Shown: positions 55,867 through 63,663 of the stretch, one piece after another
Position numbering within the stretch: position 1 is the stretch's first letter
How the letters are laid out: every line of letters begins with the position of its first letter
Source: Aureimonas sp. Leaf427
GTDB lineage: Bacteria; Pseudomonadota; Alphaproteobacteria; Rhizobiales; Rhizobiaceae
Assembly (NCBI RefSeq): GCF_001425485.1
Contig: NZ_LMQW01000051.1
Location: 255,617 to 319,616, forward strand
Direction: 5' to 3'
DNA: 64,000 bases
Made by a program: the position numbers and the translations under genes
The notes under the pieces: model-generated
Database searches by the model: none
Seen by the model: the letters and a program-made list of their open reading frames with translations, nothing else
Told to the model about the DNA's origin: nothing

Positions 55867-56961
55867 ATGTCGACCACCTACCCGGCCGCCGGCTCCCCCT
55901 ACGCCGCGCGGACCCGCACGTCCGACGAGACCAATCGCCGCCTGATCCGGATCTGGCTCTATGTGGTGGCGCTCGTCGTCTTCGCGCTCGTCCTCGTCGG
56001 CGGCGCGACGCGGCTGACCGAGTCCGGCCTGTCGATCACCGAGTGGAAGCCGATCCACGGCATCGTGCCGCCGCTTTCGCTCGCCGAATGGCAGGAGGAG
56101 TTCGACCTCTATCGGCAGATCCCGCAATATCAGGAGATCAACCGGGGCATGAGCCTCGAAGCGTTCCAGACCATCTTCTGGTGGGAGTGGACGCATCGGG
56201 TTCTCGCCCGCTTCGTCGGCGTGATCTTCGCGGTGCCCCTGGCGATCTTCTGGATCGCGGGGCGCATTCCGGCCGGCCTGAAGCCCAAGCTGCTCGGCAT
56301 TCTCGCCCTCGGCGCTCTGCAAGGTGCCATCGGCTGGTGGATGGTCGCCTCGGGCCTCTCCGTGCGCACCGATGTCAGCCAGTACCGCCTCGCGATCCAC
56401 CTGACGACCGCCTGCATCATCTTCGCCTCGACGATCTGGGTCGCGCGGGGCCTTGCGCCCCATTCCGACGAGGACGCCCCCTCCGAGCATTCCGTGCACG
56501 CTGCCGGGCTGATCGTCTTTCTGGCCCTGGCACAGATCTATCTCGGCGGGCTCGTCGCCGGCCTCAATGCTGGCCTCACCTTCAACACCTGGCCGCTGAT
56601 GGACGGACGGATCGTGCCGGAGGGGCTTCTCGTCATGCAACCGGTCTGGCGGAATTTCTTCGAGAACGTGATGACGGTGCAGTTCGTGCACCGGATGAGC
56701 GCCTATCTGCTCCTCGCCGTGGTGCTGGTGCATGTCGTCGCCGCCGTGAAGCAGGCGCCGGGCTCGACCCATGCGCGCCGCGCCGTCGTGCTCCTCGGCC
56801 TCGTGATCGTCCAGGCTATGCTCGGCATCACGACGCTGCTTCTGGCCGTTCCGATCGAGTGGGCGCTTCTCCACCAGGGCGGCGCCCTCGTCGTGCTCGC
56901 CTTCGCGGTCGCCCATGCGCGGGGCCTGAAGGGCCCGTACCGCGTGCCCGCGCGGCACTGA
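55867..56961 (+). CDS. ctaA: Heme A synthase (CtaA/COX15, alphaproteobacterial type)
   Basis: Oxidises heme O to heme A for aa3 oxidases. The 364 residues have eight helices with the four heme-ligand histidines in [35 protein letters not shown] and [34 protein letters not shown] is the type-2 (COX15) signature. An in-frame ATG at 55798 would add 23 residues; the 55867 start has GAGAGGA upstream. The terminator follows at 56983. Confidence 0.94.
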   Translation: MSTTYPAAGSPYAARTRTSDETNRRLIRIWLYVVALVVFALVLVGGATRLTESGLSITEWKPIHGIVPPLSLAEWQEEFDLYRQIPQYQEINRGMSLEAFQTIFWWEWTHRVLARFVGVIFAVPLAIFWIAGRIPAGLKPKLLGILALGALQGAIGWWMVASGLSVRTDVSQYRLAIHLTTACIIFASTIWVARGLAPHSDEDAPSEHSVHAAGLIVFLALAQIYLGGLVAGLNAGLTFNTWPLMDGRIVPEGLLVMQPVWRNFFENVMTVQFVHRMSAYLLLAVVLVHVVAAVKQAPGSTHARRAVVLLGLVIVQAMLGITTLLLAVPIEWALLHQGGALVVLAFAVAHARGLKGPYRVPARH

Positions 56962-56982
56962 TCGGCCGGACGTTCGAAGCGG

Positions 56983-57021
56983 AAAAGGGCGGGACGGCGA
57001 TGATGCCGCTCCCGCCCTTTT
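56983..57021 (+). terminator. Terminator after ctaA
   Basis: AAAAGGGCGGGA pairs perfectly with TCCCGCCCTTTT, with a nested CGGC/GCCG inner stem. It lies between ctaA and the convergent speB gene and works in both directions. Confidence 0.8.
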
Positions 57022-57126
57022 CGTCTGCGGACTGTGAAAGATGTGCTCGAAGAAAGGCTTGGGCCGATTGCCGGACTCACTGCGCGAGCCTCTTGAATCA
57101 GTCTCGCAAGCGCTTGAATCGAAGTC

Positions 57127-58074
57127 TCAGCCGGCCTTCTTCTCCGCCAGGATGCCGATGACGTAGAGCGCGACCGTCGCGCCCGCGATCGCCGTCATGT
57201 CGGCGTGGTCGTAGGGCGGCGAGACCTCGACCACGTCGGCGCCGACGATCTGCAGATTCTTCAGATGGTGCAGGACGGCCAGCATCTTGGCGCTGGAGGG
57301 ACCGCCCGCGACGGGCGTTCCCGTGCCCGGCGCGAAGGCGACGTCGAGGCAGTCGATGTCGAAGGTGAGGTAGACGTTCGTGCCGCCCGTGCGCTCGTAG
57401 ATCCGCTTGGCGATCTCGGCGGAGGTGAGGTCCTCGACCTCGTTGCCGTGGATGATCTCCAGCCCGCCCGTCTCCGGCGCATGGGTGCGGATGCCGATCT
57501 GGATCGAGCTCTCCGGGTCGATCAGTCCGTGCTTCAGCGCGGCCGTCAGAAACGATCCGTGATCCACCCGCTCGCCCGCCAGCGGCCATGTGTCCTGATG
57601 CGCGTCGAAATGGACCAGCGACAGCTTGCCGTGCTTCTCGGCATGGGCCTGGAGCAGGGGGAAGGTGATGGAGTGATCGCCGCCCAATGTCAGCAGAAAG
57701 CCGCTCTGGCCGAGGAGCTTCTGCGCTTCAGTGAGGATCGTCGCATGTGCGGTCTCGGGCAGGCGGTAGTCCAGCCGGCAGTCGCCGTAGTCGACGACGC
57801 TGAGGGCTTCGAAGAGATCGCGGTGGAAGGGATATTGCGGATCGTTGTCGAAGATCTGCGAGGCCCTCCGAAGCGCAGAGGGTCCGAACCGCGTGCCCGG
57901 CCGGTTCGAGACGGAGGCGTCGAAAGGTATGCCCCAGACGGTGACGTCGGCCCCGACGGCATCCTTCGTCAGGCGCCGCCGCATGAAGGAGGGGATGCCC
58001 GCATAGGTCGGATCGCCCGCGGCGCCGAGGATGGTCGTCGCCGTGAAGGCGTTGTCGATGGTCGTGCCGGCCAT
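57127..58074 (-). CDS. speB: Agmatinase (arginase/ureohydrolase family)
   Basis: Mn-dependent ureohydrolase of 315 residues that cleaves agmatine to putrescine and urea. The metal motifs are complete: GGDHSITFP, VHFDAHQDTW, and TFDIDCLDVAFAPGTGTPVAGG. Length and the N-terminal FDASVSNRPGTRFGP segment favour agmatinase over arginase, but related guanidino-acid hydrolases cannot be excluded. Confidence 0.9.
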   Translation of the reverse strand: MAGTTIDNAFTATTILGAAGDPTYAGIPSFMRRRLTKDAVGADVTVWGIPFDASVSNRPGTRFGPSALRRASQIFDNDPQYPFHRDLFEALSVVDYGDCRLDYRLPETAHATILTEAQKLLGQSGFLLTLGGDHSITFPLLQAHAEKHGKLSLVHFDAHQDTWPLAGERVDHGSFLTAALKHGLIDPESSIQIGIRTHAPETGGLEIIHGNEVEDLTSAEIAKRIYERTGGTNVYLTFDIDCLDVAFAPGTGTPVAGGPSSAKMLAVLHHLKNLQIVGADVVEVSPPYDHADMTAIAGATVALYVIGILAEKKAG

Positions 58075-58397
58075 GAGGATCGCATCCCGCTGCGTTGAGG
58101 TCGGCTCCCCCTAGCGGATGTGGACCTCACATTGAAGATGCACGGCTTTGCACAACGCCGCGAGGACCCATGAAAAAGGCCGCGAAGCGGGTGCTTCGCG
58201 GCCTTTTTCGAATGGGATGTACCGAAAGCTTAGCGCTTCGAGAACAGGAACATGCTGAAAGCCCTCCTACACAGGCGTTTCAGAAGTCGATTTATCTTTG
58301 TCAACGCGATGTCAAAGGAAGGTACGTGTCTTGGAACGTAGCCTGCGTGATACAAAGGGGACCATGACCTCTTCTAGGCTCCGCATGTTCCGAACTA
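58075..58397. other. Junction between core genome and accessory island
   Basis: 323 bases upstream of speB. It holds the bidirectional terminator at 58173-58208. From about 58.21 kb on, the sequence becomes visibly richer in A and T. I see no tRNA, att-like direct repeat or gene in the stretch. Confidence 0.4.
58173..58208. terminator. Bidirectional terminator at the island boundary
   Basis: AAAAAGGCCGCGAAGC / GCTTCGCGGCCTTTTT is a perfect 16-bp stem with a four-base loop. It lies upstream of speB, so it ends transcription of whatever lies to its right (the GIY-YIG gene) and shields speB from read-through. Confidence 0.8.
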
Positions 58398-58874
58398 TCA
58401 GGTAGTTTCAAACTTGTTGTAAGGGGTGTTAAGGACAACCGCGCAGTAGACCTCTAGGACCGTTTGTCTTATGGAGTTGGATTCCAAGACGTATTGGAAT
58501 TGCATGGTCCTAATCTTAAGCTTAGAAGCCAAGAAAGCGATGTTGAAATCCTCATTCTCCATCAATTGGCGTCTAGTAAGGTGATTCTTACTCCCATATG
58601 AAGCTGTAACGTGATTGGTTGCCTGTCTTGCAAGCTGAAAGGCGAATCCTGCTGACCAATGTTTAGAGGAGGGGAGACGATGGGCATCGAATCGGTTTCG
58701 TAAGTTCCGAGTTCGACCCACGTATTGAGGGTTTCCATCTAGACTGAATAGATAAACTCCCGAATCGCGTGGAGGATATGGCTTTGGCTTGCCTACCTCT
58801 ATTGGCGTCATATTAAGGAGAGCAACATATGATTGATGGAGAGAGTCAACTACGTCCCTGAATGAGCTATCCAT
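58398..58874 (-). CDS. Stand-alone GIY-YIG nuclease-like protein
   Basis: A 158-residue protein with a GIY-YIG core: DSGVYLFSLDG, NPQYVGRTRNLRNRFDAHR with the catalytic Arg in the second helix. The C-terminal part shows no other known domain. The ATG at 58874 has GAGG 4 bases upstream; a TTG at 58898 is an alternative. Solo GIY-YIG proteins occur as homing or repair nucleases and in defence islands. Which role applies is unknown. Confidence 0.75.
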   Translation of the reverse strand: MDSSFRDVVDSLHQSYVALLNMTPIEVGKPKPYPPRDSGVYLFSLDGNPQYVGRTRNLRNRFDAHRLPSSKHWSAGFAFQLARQATNHVTASYGSKNHLTRRQLMENEDFNIAFLASKLKIRTMQFQYVLESNSIRQTVLEVYCAVVLNTPYNKFETT

Positions 58875-59635
58875 CAGTCCTCTATCGGTTAGAAACAATT
58901 ATGAACACGTGTTCAAGAGAGCGTTCATTCAAATGAATAGGATGCACACTACTTTCTATTTCTTAATAAAGATTATTATCTAATATTTGCGGAAGGATGG
59001 CTCGGGACATAGCTTCGCCGTCTCCGGCGAAAGCGAAGGTTTGCTGATATCAGGACGAGGAACCATAACGATGATCTCACCACCGTAGTGGTAGGCCGGG
59101 GTCATGCGGTCGGCCTTTACTGAAATGCTTCACCTTAACAAGGTATGACGCGAGGGTGTGCCGCCACATCGATATGACGGTGCCTCTGTAGGTAACCAGC
59201 TACAGGCTCCTACTCCTGCGAACTCGATCAACGAGTGCGCGGGCACCATCAATCTCGACGCTTTACGCCTGTCACCACAGGCTAGTTCGGCTTTCCGAAC
59301 CCAAACGGTATCCCGGACCTGACCTGGCTAGTCACCCGGACCGCTGTCCCATACGGGGCGGCTATGTTCAATTCTTAAGAGGCAGGGTCGCGAGGGCTTT
59401 TGAGTGCCTACGAAACCTGCTTCTCCACTTATGTATGGGTGCTCGTACGGGAAAATCGAGGACTCCAAGCCAAAAGTTCGAATTTCATCGCCTTTCCGAC
59501 AATTACCATCCGACTGTCGCCGAAATGCAACACGAATGGCGACTGAAGCCTGACCATAAGGCGACAAATCGCTGTGTTGGTGTATATGGGTTCGCACAAT
59601 CGCTAGGATGACGAGCCGGCTGCATTTAGGAAGTC
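58875..59635. other. Large intergenic region, no clear intact gene
   Basis: 760 bases. The left end is AT-rich with a perfect 12-bp palindrome GAACACGTGTTC (58903-58914). A possible decayed repressor fragment lies at 58980-59169 (entered separately). On the minus strand 59328-59597 is an open frame of 89 codons without ribosome site or recognisable motif, which I do not call as a gene. The rest has small hairpins but no RNA family I recognise. Confidence 0.4.
58980..59169 (-). pseudogene. Possible frameshifted remnant of an S24-type phage repressor
   Basis: On the minus strand, MWRHTLASYLVKVKHF (to about 59124) and then, one frame shifted, ISVKADRMTPAYHYGGEII (to the stop at 58980) resemble the W-R-x-P..YL and V-x-GDSM-x-P...GD-x-V segments of S24 peptidase-type repressors. 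The catalytic Ser position reads Arg. If real, it is a decayed prophage repressor tail. The match is by eye and weak. Confidence 0.25.
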
Positions 59636-60484
59636 ATGCGTCGGACGTGGGGATTAGTTGTGAGAAAACGAAAGGTCGTCCTAGCCCTCTTGGGGATCGC
59701 GTGGATCGTCATTGCATTTACAAGGCTGGTCGAACTAATCCCAAACTACTGCCAGAGGTTACTAACGCAAGCCTGCGGACGCTTGATATGGGGATGGATA
59801 GGGGACTTCACTACATTCCAGTGGGGAAGCCAAGGTGCCTCTCTCCTCGGTACGATAGTAACTCTAGCCGGGGTTATTGTCGCCGGGACCATGGTAAGAC
59901 AACAAATCAGTCAGATCGAACGGCACCGCCTACAGGAGCGTGCGCAGCGTCTTCTTGGTGCGAGGTCCAATCTATCGCTTAAGCTGTCCGCTCTGTCACG
60001 CGAGACGCGTAGGATTGGCTGCACTCTGACATCCCTCTATTCTCATCTACAGAGACGGCCTGGACAGATTATCTCAGCCAGCCACATTGAGTATGAGCCA
60101 ATCAGTGCCGACGTCATCTTCGCGCTTCGTGAGATGGTCGAACTAGCGCATACAGAGGGCGAGTCTCGCGTCTATGCCGAAATTCTTAGTCGTATTCAAG
60201 TCCTCCAGTCGCGTCTGGAGGGTTTAACGACTAGGGTTGGCAATGGAAGGCGAGGGCGTCCCAGCAACCTTCATGAAGTTGCCGGATACATCGTAAACGT
60301 AATAGACCTACTAAAAGCTTGTGATGATCTCTATGGATATGCAAGGTTTGAAACGGACGAGGTGAGGACACACAGAATAACCTCCGGTGAAGTTCACGGC
60401 GATCTAGGTATCGGTCTATATCGTGAGTTTCACGGAATGGTCTTCGATATACTCGATAGACGCGAGTCTCAGCCTTCTATTTGA
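59636..60484 (+). CDS. Two-TM membrane protein, unknown
   Basis: A 282-residue hypothetical. Two hydrophobic helices near residues 13-30 (KVVLALLGIAWIVIAFTRLVEL) and 66-88 (GASLLGTIVTLAGVIVAGTMV) are followed by about 190 cytoplasmic, mainly helical residues with an Arg/Gln-rich coiled segment (QQISQIERHRLQERAQRLL). AGGA precedes the ATG. It is convergent with, and overlaps by 16 bases, the recombinase gene. No family is recognised; the layout (membrane anchor plus helical sensor or effector) is common among phage-defence proteins, but that is speculation. Confidence 0.7.
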   Translation: MRRTWGLVVRKRKVVLALLGIAWIVIAFTRLVELIPNYCQRLLTQACGRLIWGWIGDFTTFQWGSQGASLLGTIVTLAGVIVAGTMVRQQISQIERHRLQERAQRLLGARSNLSLKLSALSRETRRIGCTLTSLYSHLQRRPGQIISASHIEYEPISADVIFALREMVELAHTEGESRVYAEILSRIQVLQSRLEGLTTRVGNGRRGRPSNLHEVAGYIVNVIDLLKACDDLYGYARFETDEVRTHRITSGEVHGDLGIGLYREFHGMVFDILDRRESQPSI

Positions 60485-61065
60485 CGGTCAGCCGGTGATC
60501 TATCTTTCAAAGATGCTAGTATTCTGAAAGTTGAAGCTCGGCTAATTCCAACGGCTTGGGCGATTTCATTTGCAGTCATGCCCCTAGCCTTCAGTTGGAT
60601 AACCTCATCGGTCTTTCTCATCGCCGTTGGCACACGTCCCTTATACACCCCTGCCGCCTTGGCGCGTTGAACGCCGTCCAGTTGCCGCTCTCGCATCATA
60701 GTCCGTTCAAACTCAGCAACGCTGCCTAAGACATGAAGCATGAGTTTCCCTGTCGCTGTGGATGTGTCGAGGTCCATAGCCAAGACTCGGAGAGAAACCC
60801 CCTTTTCGTCGAGGCGTCGACATATCATCAGTAGGTCCGACATCGACCTCGCCAAGCGGTCGATCTTGGTTGCAATCAAAACGTCGCCCTCGCGCACGTA
60901 GCTAAGAGCAGCCTCTAATGCCGGTCGATGGATCGCAACCGAAGAAATCTGTTCCAGAAAGAGCTTGTGGCAGCCAACCCCTTCCAAGGTTGCCCGCTGG
61001 GCCTCGAGTCCCGATTTTTGATCGACGGTGCTTGTTCGGCCGTATCCGATAAGCTGTGTTGTCAT
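60469..61065 (-). CDS. Serine recombinase (resolvase/invertase family)
   Basis: A 198-residue small serine recombinase. The catalytic domain has IGYGRTSTVDQ with the nucleophilic Ser at position 12, IATKIDRLARS (conserved D-R-L-x-R), and GKLMLHVLGSVAEFERTMMRER. A C-terminal helix-turn-helix follows (MTANEIAQAVGISRASTFRIL). It could be the resolvase of a Tn3-like element, an invertase, or a stabiliser; no transposase accompanies it. The upstream region is repeat-rich, as expected for a res site. Confidence 0.9.
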   Translation of the reverse strand: MTTQLIGYGRTSTVDQKSGLEAQRATLEGVGCHKLFLEQISSVAIHRPALEAALSYVREGDVLIATKIDRLARSMSDLLMICRRLDEKGVSLRVLAMDLDTSTATGKLMLHVLGSVAEFERTMMRERQLDGVQRAKAAGVYKGRVPTAMRKTDEVIQLKARGMTANEIAQAVGISRASTFRILASLKDRSPADRQIEG

Positions 61066-61510
61066 AGATTTCAGGTCTCACATGGTTCTTTGACATTATG
61101 AGACTTATTGTCTCAAATGTCAAAAGGAATGCATATGAAACTGAAACTGACGTCGAGCCAGCGTCTCACATGGGCAAGCCCATATGAGATAAGACGGAAA
61201 GTGATGTTGAGCCAATGTGTTGTCTCACACTTCGGCTTTCCGAAACTGTCTCGATGCCGAAGAGGCGGATAGATCGTGGTTGCCGCGCTGGAATTCAATC
61301 GACGGTATGTCGAGAAGGTATCATACGAAACGATTTGTTGGCTTTGGACATCCACAAAGCTCGAATGCCGCAAAGGCTCGAGGGACGTGAGGGACGTAAG
61401 GTAGAACAGCATCCACCTTGAGTTTCCTTCACCTCGACGCTACAACCTTGATGTATCTGCTTTGAAGGAACAGGCGAATTGTTGCCGATAGGCGACAAGA
61501 GGAGGAAAGA
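61066..61510. other. Intergenic region recombinase / TIR gene
   Basis: 445 bases. The left half (61075-61232) is the repeat cluster described separately. The right half (61233-61500) has no recognisable gene; short open frames on both strands (61215-61421 plus, 61113-61412 minus) have no supporting features. The last bases hold the strong GAGGAGGAAAG ribosome site of the TIR gene. Confidence 0.4.
61075..61232. repeat. Candidate res site: repeated GTCTCA inverted and direct repeats
   Basis: Directly upstream of the recombinase. TTGACATTATGAGAC (61090-61104) and GTCTCAAATGTCAA (61110-61123) form an imperfect palindrome. TCTCACATGGGC-AA-GCCCATATGAGA (61164-61189) is a 26-bp palindrome with one mismatch. 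A unit beginning GAAACTGACGTCGAGCCA (61143) recurs as GAAAGTGATGTTGAGCCA (61197), 54 bp later, and each is followed by GTCTCACA. Several recombinase-dimer sites of unequal spacing upstream of the gene are the hallmark of Tn3-type res sites. Confidence 0.55.
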
Positions 61511-62326
61511 TTGAAACCTAAGGTCTTTATAGGTTCGTCCCGAGAAGGACTGCATATCGCCAATGCTGTTCATTCCAACTTAACTAGAGAGGCAGAATGC
61601 TCTGTCTGGAATCAGGGAATCTTCCTGTTATCCCAGAGTGCCCTGTCGGCATTGATCGCAGTCTTGCGAGAAAGCGATTTCGGCATCTTCGTATTTTCGC
61701 CAGACGACCTCACGGTGAAACGTGACGAGATACATGAATCAGTCCGCGACAACGTCATACTTGAAATGGGTCTTTTCATCGGACGCCTTGGGATTGAGCG
61801 TTCCTTCTTCTTGATACCGGACAATGCAAAGGACCTCCGGTTACCGACAGACTTAATGGGCATAACGGCCGGTCAGTACGAGGGCGATCGGCAGGATCGC
61901 AACTGGCATTCGGCGCTTGGGCCAGCATGCGGCCAGATCGCTCGACAAATGGCTATCCTTAAGTCGTTCCAGGACTCAAGAGGCGAGGACACCGTCCCTC
62001 CGGCTCCTCAGCCGAAGGTCGAATCTAAGCCTTCCTCAACTGTTGCTGATAGCCGGAAGACTATTATCAAAAAGTCCTCTCGTCATCAGGTGTATAATGA
62101 ACCTTCTGCCGAACTAGACGGTAACGGCATCAAGGCCAGTAAATATAAGAATGCGTATCTACTTGAAGGGGAAACAAAACCTTGCAAGGAGATGATCAAA
62201 GAGCTTGGGGGTCGTTGGATAGGTGCGCTTAACGGTTGGACCGTGTCGCCAGCCGCTCTAGCATCTCTTGTCGAAAGACTTCCGAAAATTGAAATCAATG
62301 AATCGGAACTTAATAGAGAACAGTAA
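61511..62326 (+). CDS. TIR-domain protein (CAP12/Pycsar-effector type) with C-terminal GGRW module
   Basis: A 271-residue protein starting at TTG with GAGGAGG 5-6 bases upstream. Residues 1-155 match the TIR domain of CD-NTase-associated protein 12 / PycTIR effectors: KVFIGSSREGLHIANAVHSNL, SVWNQGIFLLSQSALSALIAVL, SDFGIFVFSPDD, then RDNVILEMGLFIGRLGIERSFFLIP with the putative catalytic Glu, and LPTDLMGITAG. Such TIRs degrade NAD+ when triggered. After a charged Ser/Pro/Lys linker, residues about 212-262 carry a small module (YLLEGETKPCKEMIKELGGRW..GALNGWTVSP) seen in mobile-element proteins. No CD-NTase or cyclase is adjacent, so the activating signal is unknown. Confidence 0.85.
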   Translation: MKPKVFIGSSREGLHIANAVHSNLTREAECSVWNQGIFLLSQSALSALIAVLRESDFGIFVFSPDDLTVKRDEIHESVRDNVILEMGLFIGRLGIERSFFLIPDNAKDLRLPTDLMGITAGQYEGDRQDRNWHSALGPACGQIARQMAILKSFQDSRGEDTVPPAPQPKVESKPSSTVADSRKTIIKKSSRHQVYNEPSAELDGNGIKASKYKNAYLLEGETKPCKEMIKELGGRWIGALNGWTVSPAALASLVERLPKIEINESELNREQ

Positions 62327-63012
62327 GGCGCTATAGCTATATAATAAAATGATCGAAGTGACCCTGTTGATTGTGTCTGCCTCTATATCTCTTACAAAAA
62401 GACGGTTTTGGCGACATTCAAATCTATGAATAGCCGTCAATGAGTAGATGTAATCTAGTAGGCGGTGGTCTCAGCCTCCGCCTGCTAATTAGTTTCGACT
62501 AGCCGATTGCCTGAGCCGCTGAACCGCCCGTGGCTTATCAATCCTCTGCACAAGCCGTACATCTGAACTTTCCTTGAGCCTTAGTTATGTAGAGGTGCCA
62601 GTCGCGTAGGACGAATTTTCGTCCCAAGCCACCATCAACGCCACTGATGCTGGAGCGGCAACGTCTTCCGCCTTCTCTATTCCCATTGGAGGCGTCCAAA
62701 ACACCTTCTCAAATGATCTTAGGAGGCACTGTTGCAATTGCGTATCGACAGAATGGGGTGCGTCCGAACCCCTGCCATCCCCACGGTAGGGAGACTTCAA
62801 GACCCTCCGTTTTGCCTGATAGACATTGGGTCTGACGAAGGTATCTGGTGATAGCTTTGACTGCGTTGACTAGAAAAGTTCGGCCTTCGGACCTCCGTTC
62901 GTCGAGTTGTATAAGCCTGGAAGGCTACAGACGCCGTTAGTGGATGTTGATCGACGGGAGACCCCCCTATGAGGAGGGAGGGGAAATCTCAAACGAGCCG
63001 GGGCTAGTGAGC
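62327..63012. other. Intergenic region downstream of TIR gene, no intact gene
   Basis: 686 bases. On the minus strand the frame 62489-62800 is open except for one TAA at 62585, with coding-like composition on both sides (SSYATGTST before, LKESSDVRLVQRIDKP after), so a decayed gene is possible. There is no ribosome site or known motif. A weak AGGCGG/CCGCCT hairpin at 62460-62483 may end the TIR transcript. Nothing else is recognisable. Confidence 0.35.
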
Positions 63013-63663
63013 CTAGGCCGTGATTTCCTCAAAGAACAACCGTGCTTCTCCGATCCAATCCCTGATGATGGGGACCGGCCGACCCGGGCGAGGCTTCAAC
63101 ACAAGCTCATCTGGATGCAACCGGGATGTCGCCCCCCAGTTGCGTGCCTTACTGTATGCCGAGTCGTACGTATCCTTGTTACGATGGCAATAGAAATTGC
63201 GAAGTGATCCTATTTCGTCAAAGAACTTGAAATTGAATGCCAGCGCCCTTTGAACCGACACGATGTTATTAGCCTTCGCAGCCAGGAGGACTTTCTCCAC
63301 GTCCCTTGGCTGGCGGATCGTTGGTTCCTTCCGTCGAGGAACTGTTGCTGGCGAACCCATCCGTTGATAACCAAACGAGTTCAGCGAAGACATGATGAAT
63401 GCCGAGGCTTCCCCTTCACTAGTGAGGGCTTGCTGAGAAGCTGTACGAGTGCCGTTGACTGTTCTCGTGCCGAGTAGGCAACTAACCAGGAACTCACGAA
63501 GGCACCCTAAAAGAAGGTTGTCCAACTCGACAACCACTTGGGCAAGGATCATTCGCCTTCGGTAGCCTTCGATCTCTCGCACGTGATCGAGTTCTATAGT
63601 CAGCCTATAGAGCCGCTTTTCAAAGCTCGCGTAGAGACTTTCAAGATCGCTACAGTGGTTCAT
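63013..63663 (-). CDS. HEPN-like protein with RNxxxH motif
   Basis: A 216-residue mainly helical protein. Near residue 155 it has LRNFYCHRNKD, which fits the R-N-x3-H catalytic signature of HEPN ribonucleases, and an N-terminal long helix (FEKRLYRLTIELDHVREIEGYRRRMILAQVVVELDNLLLGCLREFL) as in MAE_28990-type HEPN proteins. Its ATG overlaps the preceding stop by 4 bases (ATGA), so it is translated together with the upstream gene. The C-terminal RPGRPVPIIRDWIGEA is not recognised. HEPN assignment rests on the motif and layout; RNase activity is inference. Confidence 0.65.
   Translation of the reverse strand: MNHCSDLESLYASFEKRLYRLTIELDHVREIEGYRRRMILAQVVVELDNLLLGCLREFLVSCLLGTRTVNGTRTASQQALTSEGEASAFIMSSLNSFGYQRMGSPATVPRRKEPTIRQPRDVEKVLLAAKANNIVSVQRALAFNFKFFDEIGSLRNFYCHRNKDTYDSAYSKARNWGATSRLHPDELVLKPRPGRPVPIIRDWIGEARLFFEEITA

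Noticed and set aside
58911-58926. Possible alphaproteobacterial LexA box (GTTC-N7-GTTC)
   Set aside because: The two GTTC are separated by 8 bases, not 7.
59328-59597. 89-codon minus-strand frame
   Set aside because: No ribosome site, no known motif and no operon context; left as unassigned.
58980-59600. tmRNA or other large structured RNA in the 760-base gap
   Set aside because: No tRNA-like ends, tag-peptide frame or conserved core could be found; only short local hairpins.
62781-62815. tRNA-like T arm (TTCAAGA with flanking stem)
   Set aside because: The base before TTC is C, not the invariant G, and no acceptor or anticodon stem can be drawn.
62944-63207. 87-codon plus-strand frame
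   Set aside because: It overlaps the 3' end of the HEPN-like gene on the opposite strand and has no motif.
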